A model generated the notes under the pieces. The model worked only from the letters and a program-made list of their open reading frames with translations. It did not search any database and was not told the origin of the DNA. DNA of 49,987 nucleotides, taken from an uncultured Parabacteroides sp. (lineage in GTDB: Bacteria > Bacteroidota > Bacteroidia > Bacteroidales > Tannerellaceae). Location of the stretch: NCBI GenBank assembly GCA_934718155.1, contig CAKUZF010000018.1, positions 1 to 49,987 on the forward strand, in the 5' to 3' direction. Below are positions 8,292 through 16,111 of the stretch, piece by piece; the stretch's first letter is position 1; each line of letters starts with the position of its first letter. The translations under genes were made by a program, and so were the position numbers.

Positions 8292-10472
8292 TTAGTTGGC
8301 CATTTCAGATAGGAACTTAATTCGTACTAAGCGAATCTCCTCCTCCGTGTAATCGCCTCCCAATTCTTCGATCGCGTCTTCCAAGTCGTCGGTCTCAGAG
8401 TCTTTGAAATACTCATAGATGTCTTCCACATGATCCTCGTCCATGACATCGTTCACGAAGTAGTCGATATTGATGCGCGTTCCCGAGTAAACAATAGCCT
8501 CAATCTCGTCCAGCAACTCAGAAAACTCCAAGCCATTCGATGAAGCGATCTCATCCAAAGCCACTTTCCGGTCGATTCGCTGAATGATCGACACCTTCAA
8601 TTTCGACTTATTAGCGACCGTGCGGACACGTAAATCCTCAGGGCGCTCGATCTCATTTTCCTCAACATGACGCTTGATCAACTCGATAAATTCCTTACCA
8701 TAGCGCTTTGCCTTACCCGCACCTACACCAGGAATATTCTGCAACTCTTCCAGCGTAATGGGATAGGTCGTTGCCATTGCCTCCAAAGAGGGATCTTGGA
8801 AAATCACAAATGGAGGCACTTGCATACGCTTAGACATCTTCTTGCGCAAGTCTTTCATCATCGAGTAAAGGGCAGGATCCACTGCGCAAGAGGCACCACC
8901 TCTTACTGGAGTCTCTTCTACTTCATCCTCAAACTCGTTGTCCTCGGTAATCTTAAAGGACACCGGTTTGTCCATAAACGCCTTGCCCTTCTCTGTGATT
9001 TTCAACAAACCATAGTTCTCAATGTCTTTCGACAGATAACCTGCAATCAAGGCCTGACGGATCACGGCATTCCAAGTCTTATCATTCTCATCCTGACCCG
9101 ATCCGAAGACCTCCAGTTCATTATGTTTGAAATTCTGTATCTCAGAGGTCTCGTTACCCACCAAGATATTTACGATATAATCAGCCTTAAACTTTTCCTT
9201 CAACGTACTGACAACTTCCAGTACCGCACTCAACAATTCCTTAGCTTCCACCTTTTTCTTAGGATTCTTACAATTATCACAATTGCCACAGTTATCTTCC
9301 AGGTACTCCTCGCCAAAATAGTGCAACAGCACCTTTCGGCGGCAAACAGAGGTCTCAGCATAGGCAGCTGTTTCCAACAGCAATTGTTTACCTATCTCTT
9401 GTTCCGCAACAGGCTTTCCTTGCATAAACTTCTCCAGCTTCTGCAAATCCTTGTAGGAATAGAAGGCCAAACATTGGCCTTCGCCTCCATCACGGCCTGC
9501 GCGTCCCGTCTCCTGGTAGTAACCCTCAAGGCTCTTCGGTATATCATAATGGATCACATAGCGTACATCAGGCTTATCAATTCCCATACCAAACGCAATG
9601 GTCGCCACAATCACATCCGCCTTCTCCATCAAGAACGCATCTTGATTGGCTGAGCGCACTTGCGACTCCATGCCTGCATGGTAAGGCAACGCCTTGATCC
9701 CATTCGCCTTCAAGATGTCGGCGAACTCCTCTACTTTCTTACGACTCAGACAATATACGATACCCGATTTTCCCTCGTTGGCTTTAATAAATTTTATTAT
9801 CTCTCGGTCTATATTGGCATCTTTCGGACGTACTTCATAATACAAATTCGGGCGGTTGAAGGACGATTTAAACACGATAGCATCAGTCATACCCAGATTT
9901 TTCTGGATGTCATGCTGTACTTTCGGTGTGGCCGTAGCAGTCAAGGCGATCAGCGGACGCTTGCCGATCTCGTTGATGATAGGCCGGATTCGACGATACT
10001 CCGGACGGAAGTCATGCCCCCATTCGGAAATACAATGCGCCTCGTCCACCGCATAGAAAGAGATCTTCACCTGACGCAAGAACTCGACGTTATCTTCCTT
10101 AGTCAACGACTCGGGCGCCACATAAAGTAGCTTCGTACGTCCCGACAAGATATCTTGCTTGACCTGCTCGATAGCCGACTTATTCAACGATGAGTTGATG
10201 AAATGAGCCACTCCATCTTCCTCGCTGAAGTTTCGCATCGCATCCACCTGATTCTTCATCAAAGCAATAAGCGGAGAGATAACGATAGCCGTTCCTTCCA
10301 TCATGAGAGAGGGCAATTGGTAACAAAGCGACTTACCGCCGCCAGTAGGCATCAACACAAACGTGTCCTTACCAGCCAATACGCTTTCGATAATGGCCCT
10401 TTGCTCTCCCTTGAATGCGCCAAAACCAAAGTGTCGTTTCAGCTCTTCCGTTAAATGATCCTTCTTTGCCAT
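8292..10472 (-). CDS. recQ: ATP-dependent DNA helicase RecQ
   Basis: A 3'-5' superfamily 2 helicase for recombination repair and fork restart, 726 residues from the chosen start. Walker A is PTGGGKS (42-48), motif II is DEAH (143-146) followed by the RecQ aromatic-rich loop CISEWGHDFRPEY, motif III is TATATP and motif VI is GRAGRDGG. The zinc site is CRRKVLLHY...CGNCDNC. The RQC winged helix and an HRDC-like region (LEELQNIPGVGAGKAKRYG) follow, then an acidic tail rich in Asp and Glu. At about 120 residues longer than E. coli RecQ, it matches the Bacteroidales form. The ATG at 10472 gives MAKKDHL; an in-frame TTG at 10493 is less likely. It lies 26 bases after clpX. Confidence 0.97.
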   Translation of the reverse strand: MAKKDHLTEELKRHFGFGAFKGEQRAIIESVLAGKDTFVLMPTGGGKSLCYQLPSLMMEGTAIVISPLIALMKNQVDAMRNFSEEDGVAHFINSSLNKSAIEQVKQDILSGRTKLLYVAPESLTKEDNVEFLRQVKISFYAVDEAHCISEWGHDFRPEYRRIRPIINEIGKRPLIALTATATPKVQHDIQKNLGMTDAIVFKSSFNRPNLYYEVRPKDANIDREIIKFIKANEGKSGIVYCLSRKKVEEFADILKANGIKALPYHAGMESQVRSANQDAFLMEKADVIVATIAFGMGIDKPDVRYVIHYDIPKSLEGYYQETGRAGRDGGEGQCLAFYSYKDLQKLEKFMQGKPVAEQEIGKQLLLETAAYAETSVCRRKVLLHYFGEEYLEDNCGNCDNCKNPKKKVEAKELLSAVLEVVSTLKEKFKADYIVNILVGNETSEIQNFKHNELEVFGSGQDENDKTWNAVIRQALIAGYLSKDIENYGLLKITEKGKAFMDKPVSFKITEDNEFEDEVEETPVRGGASCAVDPALYSMMKDLRKKMSKRMQVPPFVIFQDPSLEAMATTYPITLEELQNIPGVGAGKAKRYGKEFIELIKRHVEENEIERPEDLRVRTVANKSKLKVSIIQRIDRKVALDEIASSNGLEFSELLDEIEAIVYSGTRINIDYFVNDVMDEDHVEDIYEYFKDSETDDLEDAIEELGGDYTEEEIRLVRIKFLSEMAN

Positions 10473-10498
10473 AGTATTTGTATTAACAACCAAATCGC

Positions 10499-11737
10499 CT
10501 ACGCATTCTCGAACTGCAGACGATTCACATCCGATTTTTCAAATTTCTCTTTTGCATAGTCCAATGTCACATGCAATTCCTTGACATCTTCCTGAGAGGG
10601 GATCGTATACATCGCATCCATAACAATCGCCTCTACAATCGCACGCAAGCCACGCGCACCTAACTTAAACTCCTGCGCTTTATTTACGATAAACTCATAG
10701 ACATCATTATCGATCACCAATTTCACCCCATCCATCTTGAACAATTTCTTGTATTGCTTAATGATGGAGTTCTTCGGTTCAGTCAGGATATTGCGCAACG
10801 CCTCATGATCCAACGGATTCAAATAGGTCAAGATAGGCAATCGCCCGATGATCTCGGGGATCAACCCAAAAGACTTCAAATCAGTCGGCGTAATGTATTT
10901 CAAGAAGTTTTCACGATCCACTTTGGCCGTTGACAGACTTGCCGAATAACCCACCGTGCGTGTATTCATGCGCTGAGCGATCTTTTTCTCGATGCCATCA
11001 AATGCTCCACCGCAGATGAAAAGAATATTTTTCGTGTCCACAGGAATCATCTTTGCCTCAGGATGCTTACGTCCACCCTGGGGAGGCACGTTCACTACCG
11101 AACCTTCAAGCATTTTCAGCAACCCCTGCTGTACGCCCTCGCCGCTTACATCGCGCGTAATAGAGGGATTATCACCCTTTCGGGCAATCTTATCAATCTC
11201 GTCGATAAACACGATGCCTCGCTGCGCAGCCTGCACATCATAGTCTGCCGCTTGCAACAATCGAGTCAGGATACTCTCGATATCCTCGCCTACATAGCCC
11301 GCCTGCGTAAAGACTGTCGCATCGACAATGGTAAACGGCACGTCCAAAAACTTCGCAATCGTTCGCGCAAGCAGCGTTTTACCCGTACCGGTCGTTCCTA
11401 CCATGATGATGTTCGACTTCTCGATCTCCACATCATCCTTGGTCTTCTTTTGCAACAAACGTTTATAATGGTTGTAGACAGCAACTGATAAGTATTGCTT
11501 TGCCGCATCCTGACCAATCACATATTGATCCAGGTGTGCTTTGATATCCATAGGCTTAGGCAATTCTTCAAGCGACATTGAGAACGCCGTCGCCTTGACC
11601 AGCTTTTCCTGCACGATGCCATAAGCCTGCTGCACACACTCATCACAGATACTACCGTTAATGCCATTGATCAACAGCTTGACATCATTGCCCGACCTGC
11701 CACAAAAGTTACAAAAACCACTCGTACTTTTGGCCAT
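10499..11737 (-). CDS. clpX: ClpX, ATP-binding unfoldase subunit of ClpXP
   Basis: An AAA+ unfoldase that delivers substrates into ClpP, 412 residues. The N-terminal zinc-binding domain has C9, C12, C31 and C34. Walker A is GTTGTGKT (114-121), Walker B is FIDEID (177-182), and the pore and RKH loops are visible (GYVGED, GGRKHPEAK). The ClpP-docking region would be near residues 255-270, but a canonical IGF tripeptide is not obvious there: the sequence reads MNTRTVGYSAS. It starts 42 bases after clpP and precedes recQ by 26 bases; clpP-clpX-recQ therefore looks like one transcript. Confidence 0.98.
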   Translation of the reverse strand: MAKSTSGFCNFCGRSGNDVKLLINGINGSICDECVQQAYGIVQEKLVKATAFSMSLEELPKPMDIKAHLDQYVIGQDAAKQYLSVAVYNHYKRLLQKKTKDDVEIEKSNIIMVGTTGTGKTLLARTIAKFLDVPFTIVDATVFTQAGYVGEDIESILTRLLQAADYDVQAAQRGIVFIDEIDKIARKGDNPSITRDVSGEGVQQGLLKMLEGSVVNVPPQGGRKHPEAKMIPVDTKNILFICGGAFDGIEKKIAQRMNTRTVGYSASLSTAKVDRENFLKYITPTDLKSFGLIPEIIGRLPILTYLNPLDHEALRNILTEPKNSIIKQYKKLFKMDGVKLVIDNDVYEFIVNKAQEFKLGARGLRAIVEAIVMDAMYTIPSQEDVKELHVTLDYAKEKFEKSDVNRLQFENA

Positions 11738-11779
11738 ATCTATTCTTACTTTCTTAATTCTATAGGTTATACGTGTGAT

Positions 11780-12442
11780 TTATTTTCTTCTCAAGACATC
11801 ATCGATCATGCCATATGCTTTCGCCTCCTCGGCCGTCATCCAATAGTCGCGGTCGCTATCCTGAGCGATCTTCTCATAAGGCTGACCAGAGTGATCCGAC
11901 AAAATCGTATAAAGTTCTTTCTTCACCTTCAAGATTTCACGTGCGGTGATTTCGATATCAGAGGCTTGGCCCTGCGCACCACCCAACGGTTGATGAATCA
12001 TCACGCGAGAGTGCTGCAGCGCAAAACGCTTGCCCTTCGTTCCTGCGACAAGCAGCACAGAGGCCATAGAAGCCGCCATGCCTGTACAGATCGTAGAGAC
12101 ATCGCTCGATATGAATTGCATCGTATCGTAAATGCCATAGCCTGCATACACGCTACCGCCCGGAGAATTGATATAAATAGAGATATCTTTGCCAGGATCG
12201 CTGGAATCCAAATAAAGCAACTGAGCCTGTATGACATTGGCCGTATAGTCGTCGATCTGAGTGCCCAAGAAGATGATACGGTCCATCATCAGACGCGAGA
12301 ATACATCCATTTGAGCCACATTCAATTGTCGCTCCTCGATAATCGTCGGTGAAATGTAGCTGCTGGTGATGTTCATATAGCTATCGAGAGCCAGACCATT
12401 CATGCCTAAATGCTTTGTCGCATATTTTCTAAAATCTTCCAT
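11780..12442 (-). CDS. clpP: ClpP, ATP-dependent Clp protease proteolytic subunit
   Basis: The serine peptidase ring of ClpXP, 220 residues from the chosen start. The catalytic triad is visible: S125 in GMAASMAS, H150 in RVMIHQPLGG and D199 in DSDRDYW, with spacings equal to those of E. coli ClpP. INSPGGSVYAG forms the oxyanion/substrate region. Start: the ATG at 12442 (MEDFRKYATKHLGMN) is preferred; the frame stays open up to 12544, but that stretch is low-similarity sequence downstream of the promoter at 12542-12574 and reads as an untranslated leader. Unlike the ATPase it serves, it needs no ATP site of its own. Confidence 0.97.
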   Translation of the reverse strand: MEDFRKYATKHLGMNGLALDSYMNITSSYISPTIIEERQLNVAQMDVFSRLMMDRIIFLGTQIDDYTANVIQAQLLYLDSSDPGKDISIYINSPGGSVYAGYGIYDTMQFISSDVSTICTGMAASMASVLLVAGTKGKRFALQHSRVMIHQPLGGAQGQASDIEITAREILKVKKELYTILSDHSGQPYEKIAQDSDRDYWMTAEEAKAYGMIDDVLRRK

Positions 12443-12541
12443 AAATAAATATCCAATAGTTTTTATTGCTCCGTTTCGTTCCTTCCCAGGTGGGAATATG
12501 ACGGAAAAAGGGATTCCTCCCATGTTTCTCCAACGGATAAA

Positions 12542-12574
12542 CAAAGTTATAAATAAATTTCTGAACGAAACAAT
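12542..12574 (-). promoter_or_regulatory. Promoter of clpP-clpX-recQ
   Basis: On the minus strand ATTG (12571-12574), a 21-base spacer and TAACTTTG (12542-12549) fit the Bacteroidetes primary-sigma consensus TTTG-N19-21-TAnnTTTG with one mismatch. Transcription would begin near 12535, leaving a leader of about 93 bases before the clpP ATG. Confidence 0.7.
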
Positions 12575-12626
12575 TTATTTTGCCCTCCGCTAAAGATTTT
12601 TAGAGAGAAATCCCTTTTCACAAGGA

Positions 12627-12650
12627 CGGCAGCCCTCATTAGGGCTGCCG
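12627..12650 (-). terminator. Hairpin after the trigger factor gene
   Basis: CGGCAGCCCT (12627-12636) and AGGGCTGCCG (12641-12650) form a perfect 10-bp stem with a 4-base loop, 12 bases after the tig stop. There is no strong T-run on the minus strand, so it may act as a weak terminator or as an RNA 3'-end stabiliser. Confidence 0.65.
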
Positions 12651-12662
12651 ATTGTTATTTTA

Positions 12663-14018
12663 TTACTCGAAAAGCTTCGCGAACTCGTCAGCCTCTACCT
12701 CTTTCTGGTCGAGAGTAACCTGCTCCTTCAACCAAGCGGCCAACTTCTCCTCCATCGTGCGGTTTGCGATGTTGTCGGCAGTCTGAGCGTTCTTCAGCAT
12801 CTCGTTAGCATAGTTGTTCAACATATCCTCAGGAACAGACAACATGCCATACTGTGCGAACTGAGCCTTAGCTACACGCTTAGCGAAATCCTCAACGTCT
12901 GCCTTCTCGATCGTCAAGTTGTTCTGGCGAACCAAAGCGTCCTTAACCAATTGATAAGTCAGATCCTTGATTACCTGCGGGTAGTTCTTCTCCAAATCCT
13001 CCGCAGTATTCTTGCTGTTAGATGCCAGCAACCAACGCTTCAGCAGTGCGTCGTCGAACTTCAACTCGCCTGCACGCTCAACCAACAGATCGCGGATATC
13101 CATCAAGAACTTGAAGTCGCTCTGCGGAGTGAACTGCTCCATCAACGCATCCTTGATTGTCTGCTTGAACTCCTCCTCTGAAGTAACCACGTTCTCGCCA
13201 AATACCTTGTCGAACAACTCCTGGTTCATCTCAGCCTGCTGATGACGAGAAATAGCCTTGATCTCGAAGCTGAAATCGCCTGTCAAGCCGGCAACCTTCT
13301 CCTTCTCAACATGCAAGAAAGAAGCGATCTCCGCCTCAGCGCCCTCAAACGCCTTATTCGGATTGAACACGATCACGCTGTTTACGTTTGCGCCGATAAA
13401 CTTGGCCTTCTCCTCTTCGTTCTTGATATACATCGGCATCAAGATAGCGTTCTCTACCACGACACCACCCTCTTTCGGTGCACCATTCTCAAGCTCCGCT
13501 ACAGTACCCTTCACCATATCCTTCTCCTCAACAGCCTCACCGTCTACGTAAGTACCGAAGTTAGAACGATATGCATCTACCTGACCATTGATCATCTCAT
13601 CGTCAACCTTCACGCTGTAGAACGGAAGCTTATCCTCCTTGCTCAATGCGATGTTGATCTCGGGAGCCAAAGCCAAGTCAAAGCAGAACTCGAAATCCTC
13701 GCTCTTGTCGAAATCCAGCGGCTTCTGCTCCGTCTCGTTTGGCATCGGCTCGCCCAACACGTGCAAGTCGTTCTCGCGGATATACTTAAACAAGTTCTCT
13801 GAGACCAACTTGTTGATAGTCTCCAGCATCACTTGCTTACCATACATTTTCTTGATCATGCCCAGGGGAACCATTCCTCTACGGAAGCCAGGCACATTTG
13901 CTTTCTGGCGAATGCCACGCAACTCCTTATCCATCTGCTCTGCGTAGTCCGCCTTTACAATCTCCAATTTCAGGATACCGCTAACGGCATCGTTGTTCTT
14001 ATTAAAAGAAACGTTCAT
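12663..14018 (-). CDS. tig: Trigger factor, ribosome-associated chaperone
   Basis: A 451-residue chaperone that binds nascent chains at the ribosome exit tunnel. The ribosome-docking loop is visible as PGFRRGMVPLGMIKKMYG (about residues 43-60). The middle region (about 150-245) occupies the place of the FKBP-like isomerase domain but is divergent, with no clear FKBP pocket signature. The C-terminal half is the helical substrate-cradling domain. It has its own strong promoter and a hairpin downstream, and lies just upstream of clpP, the common bacterial order tig-clpP-clpX. Confidence 0.95.
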   Translation of the reverse strand: MNVSFNKNNDAVSGILKLEIVKADYAEQMDKELRGIRQKANVPGFRRGMVPLGMIKKMYGKQVMLETINKLVSENLFKYIRENDLHVLGEPMPNETEQKPLDFDKSEDFEFCFDLALAPEINIALSKEDKLPFYSVKVDDEMINGQVDAYRSNFGTYVDGEAVEEKDMVKGTVAELENGAPKEGGVVVENAILMPMYIKNEEEKAKFIGANVNSVIVFNPNKAFEGAEAEIASFLHVEKEKVAGLTGDFSFEIKAISRHQQAEMNQELFDKVFGENVVTSEEEFKQTIKDALMEQFTPQSDFKFLMDIRDLLVERAGELKFDDALLKRWLLASNSKNTAEDLEKNYPQVIKDLTYQLVKDALVRQNNLTIEKADVEDFAKRVAKAQFAQYGMLSVPEDMLNNYANEMLKNAQTADNIANRTMEEKLAAWLKEQVTLDQKEVEADEFAKLFE

Positions 14019-14065
14019 TATATGAATGATTTATTTAATTAATAATCGCTTTGATTTTTAGGGTG

Positions 14066-14097
14066 CAAAAATAGACTTATTCTTTTAATCCAACAAA
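14066..14097 (-). promoter_or_regulatory. Promoter of tig
   Basis: A full match to the Bacteroidetes consensus on the minus strand: TTTG (14094-14097), a 20-base spacer and TATTTTTG (14066-14073). The predicted start near 14060 leaves a leader of about 40 bases before the ATG at 14018. Confidence 0.85.
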
Positions 14098-14146
14098 TTT
14101 TGCCTCGATTTTATTCAAAGAGAAGCAGCAAAAGGAATTTAACGCG

Positions 14147-14154
14147 TACCTTTG
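14147..14154 (+). promoter_or_regulatory. Candidate -7 box for the CPBP protease gene
   Basis: TACCTTTG matches TAnnTTTG. No TTTG is found at the expected -33 distance. It places transcription start near 14160 and the ATG at 14193, which argues against the longer upstream TTG start at 14100. Confidence 0.5.
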
Positions 14155-14192
14155 AACCCCGGAAAACAGACCTACAAAAAAACGAACCGATC

Positions 14193-15074
14193 ATGAATAT
14201 AAAGGGTATTTTCGCCACACGCTCTTGCGGGGCGCAATTTCTGCTCCTGTTTGTTTGCCTCATCGCAGGTGCCTCAATCGCTCTCGCTTGCAGCTCGCTG
14301 CTTGGATTCTCTGCCAACGCTGGTGCGCAGTCGGTTTCTACGATGCGCCAGCTTCAAGCCGTCTCCTCACTCGGCAGCTTTCTGCTGCCCGCTCTTGCGA
14401 TGGCCTTCTTTTGTAGCTCCAACATGAGCAAATATCTTTCGCTTCGCCCTGTCGGCACGAGAGCAGCCTGGCCTTTAACCCTGCTTTGCATGCTACTGCT
14501 TTCCCCCCTCATCAGCCTGCTAACCTTCGCCAACGAGTCTCTCCAGCTTCCTGAAGCATTAGCTCCCTTGGAGCGATGGATGCAGGCACAAGAGGCGTTA
14601 GCCAAGCAACTGACCGATCAATTGCTTGCGAGCGACCGGATCGACATCTTATTGGCCAACCTACTGGTCGTGGCTGTCATCGCCGCTCTCACCGAGGAGT
14701 TATTCTTTAGAGGAGCCTTGCAGCGCATTTTGGGCAAAGCTCTCTCCAATCCGCACGCCATCATTTGGACGGCGGCGGCCCTCTTCAGCGCATTCCACAT
14801 GCAGTTCTACGGCTTCCTCCCTCGCATGATCTTAGGGGCCTATTTCGGCTATCTGTTGTTATGGAGTCGCAGCATTTGGCTACCCGTCTTTGCCCATTTC
14901 ATCAACAATGCTACCGCGGTGGTCGTTTTATCAAACAGCCGGCTAAAAGAGATCAACATCCTGACGGGCAGCATCGCCTCCGACGAGCTTCTGCCTTACG
15001 CCTTACTTGCGGTTTGCTCGACAGGGCTTTTCGTTTGGGCTAACTACCTATTGCGACGCAAGTTGCTACAGTGA
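14193..15074 (+). CDS. CPBP-family intramembrane metalloprotease
   Basis: A 294-residue, strongly hydrophobic protein with about seven or eight membrane segments. The CPBP (Abi/CAAX-protease-like) motifs are present: EELFFRGAL (motif 1, the EExxxR glutamates and arginine), FSAFHMQFYG (motif 2, FxxxH) and FAHFINNATAV (motif 3, HxxxN). Members cleave or modify proteins within the membrane; bacterial roles range from bacteriocin self-immunity to unknown, and nothing here identifies a substrate. The ATG at 14193 follows a candidate -7 box; the frame is open to a TTG at 14100. Its 3' end overlaps the convergent lptB by 9 bases. Confidence 0.9.
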   Translation: MNIKGIFATRSCGAQFLLLFVCLIAGASIALACSSLLGFSANAGAQSVSTMRQLQAVSSLGSFLLPALAMAFFCSSNMSKYLSLRPVGTRAAWPLTLLCMLLLSPLISLLTFANESLQLPEALAPLERWMQAQEALAKQLTDQLLASDRIDILLANLLVVAVIAALTEELFFRGALQRILGKALSNPHAIIWTAAALFSAFHMQFYGFLPRMILGAYFGYLLLWSRSIWLPVFAHFINNATAVVVLSNSRLKEINILTGSIASDELLPYALLAVCSTGLFVWANYLLRRKLLQ

Positions 15075-15818
15075 TTTCTTGTGCAACTTAAAGTCTCTAC
15101 CCAAGTATTTCTCTTTCACGATCTCATTCTCGGCAAGCTCCTCAGCCGTGCCTTGAAACAGCACTTTTCCCTCAAACAACAGGTAGGCACGATCGCAAAT
15201 ACTCAACGTTTCATGCACATTGTGATCGGTGATCAAGATACCGATATTCTTATGCTTCAAGCGAGCCACAATGGTTTGAATGTCTTGCACGGCAATCGGA
15301 TCGACACCCGCAAAGGGCTCATCCAGCATGATAAACTTAGGGTCGATAGCCAAGCAGCGGGCAATCTCCGCACGGCGTCGCTCACCACCCGACAATTGAT
15401 CGCCTAAGTTCTTGCGCACCTTGTTCAAGCCAAACTCCGCCAGCAGGCTCTCCAAACGCTCCTTTTGTTCCTCCGGCGTATGCGGGGTCATCTCCAGTAC
15501 AGCTCGAATATTATCCTCTACAGTCATCTTGCGGAATATGGAAGCCTCTTGCGCCAAATAGCCAATGCCGTTGCGGGCACGCATATAAACCGGGAACTTC
15601 GTGATGTCCATATCGTTCAAGAAGATCTTGCCCTCGTTGGGGGTCACCAAACCCACCGTCATATAAAACGAGGTTGTCTTGCCTGCTCCGTTAGGTCCAA
15701 GCAAGCCTACGATCTCGCCCTGCTTCACATTGATTGAGACATGATTCACCACCGTGCGCGTCTTATACTTCTTCACCAGATCCTCCGTGCGGAGCACCAT
15801 CTGTTGTCCTTCTGCCAT
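15066..15818 (-). CDS. lptB: LptB, ATPase of the lipopolysaccharide export ABC transporter
   Basis: A 250-residue ABC ATPase. Walker A is GPNGAGKTT, the Q-loop lies in IGYLAQEASIFRKMTVEDN, the signature is LSGGERRRAEIARCL, Walker B with catalytic Glu is FIMLDEPFAGVDP and the switch His is in ILITDHNVHETL. The EASIFRK and FAGVDPIAV segments are typical of LptB rather than other ABC subfamilies. LptB powers the LptFG pump that passes LPS to LptA-type proteins; an OstA/LptA-like gene lies at 2758-4362. Start chosen at 15818 (MAEGQQ); the Met at residue 7 is possible. Tail-to-tail overlap with the CPBP gene. Confidence 0.95.
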   Translation of the reverse strand: MAEGQQMVLRTEDLVKKYKTRTVVNHVSINVKQGEIVGLLGPNGAGKTTSFYMTVGLVTPNEGKIFLNDMDITKFPVYMRARNGIGYLAQEASIFRKMTVEDNIRAVLEMTPHTPEEQKERLESLLAEFGLNKVRKNLGDQLSGGERRRAEIARCLAIDPKFIMLDEPFAGVDPIAVQDIQTIVARLKHKNIGILITDHNVHETLSICDRAYLLFEGKVLFQGTAEELAENEIVKEKYLGRDFKLHKKSL

Positions 15819-15838
15819 AATCTATTGTATTTTGCGAG

Positions 15839-15846
15839 CAAAGATA
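15839..15846 (-). promoter_or_regulatory. Candidate -7 box for lptB
   Basis: TATCTTTG on the minus strand matches TAnnTTTG and lies 20 bases upstream of the lptB ATG. The -33 region is not convincing. Confidence 0.5.
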
Positions 15847-15872
15847 AGCATTCCTATTCATTCATCGAGCAT

Positions 15873-15901
15873 AAAAAAAGGCCGCTTAAATAGGCGGCCT
15901 T
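15873..15901 (-). terminator. Intrinsic terminator of tRNA-Trp
   Basis: AAGGCCGC (15878-15885) and GCGGCCTT (15894-15901) form an 8-bp stem with an 8-base loop. On the minus strand the stem is followed by a T-run (complement of the A-run 15873-15879). It begins 7 bases after the tRNA 3' end. Confidence 0.9.
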
Positions 15902-15908
15902 CTTCGTG

Positions 15909-15981
15909 CACGGAAGGAGAGGCTCGAACTCCCGACACCTGATTTTGGAGACCAGTGCTCTACCGACTGAGCTACTTCCGT
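15909..15981 (-). tRNA. tRNA-Trp (CCA anticodon)
   Basis: A 73-nt cloverleaf on the minus strand. Acceptor ACGGAAG pairs with CTTCCGT, and the discriminator is G. The anticodon loop CTCCAAA is closed by CTGGT/ATCAG with one wobble pair and gives CCA, which reads UGG. The T arm contains GAGTTCGAGCCTC. The 3' CCA is not encoded. In many bacteria this tRNA lies beside tuf-secE-nusG; here it is a separate unit with its own promoter and terminator. Confidence 0.97.
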
Positions 15982-15991
15982 AAATGCGGTG

Positions 15992-16022
15992 CAAAAGTAA
16001 TACTTTATTTTGGATGTGCAAG
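15992..16022 (-). promoter_or_regulatory. Promoter of tRNA-Trp
   Basis: CTTG (16019-16022), a 19-base spacer and TACTTTTG (15992-15999) on the minus strand match TTTG-N19-21-TAnnTTTG with one mismatch. The -7 box ends 10 bases before the tRNA 5' end, leaving almost no leader to remove. Confidence 0.75.
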
Positions 16023-16032
16023 CTTTTGGCCG

Positions 16033-16081
16033 CAAAAAAGAGGGGCTTTGCCAATCAAGTTTACTGGCAAAACCCCTCTTT
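16033..16081 (-). terminator. Terminator of the arg operon
   Basis: A 17-base arm at 16037-16053 (AAAGAGGGGCTTTGCCA) pairs with 16065-16081 with a single C-A mismatch around an 11-base loop. On the minus strand it ends in TTTTTT. It lies 31 bases after the argD stop and 11 bases before the tRNA-Trp promoter. Confidence 0.92.
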
Positions 16082-16111
16082 GCGAACTATCTAATCGCAC
16101 AGAACATTAAG

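Noticed and set aside
8667..9653. Long open frame on the + strand opposite recQ
   Set aside because: It is antisense to a fully conserved RecQ, has no recognisable domain, and reflects codon bias of the real gene. The same holds for the frames at 1747-2406, 4530-5405 and 45184-45720.
10473..10493. TTG start of recQ with seven extra residues
   Set aside because: The ATG at 10472 matches the family beginning MAKK and needs no rare start codon.
12443..12544. N-terminal extension of ClpP
   Set aside because: The frame is open, but the extra 34 residues overlap the promoter-proximal leader and the family start is at 12442.
14100..14192. TTG start of the CPBP gene with 31 extra residues
   Set aside because: The candidate -7 box at 14147-14154 lies inside this stretch and the added residues are polar and unlike the family.
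14193..15074. CPBP protein as a bacteriocin-immunity or phage-defence gene
   Set aside because: The family can serve such roles, but there is no bacteriocin, toxin or defence gene nearby and the flanks are core genes.
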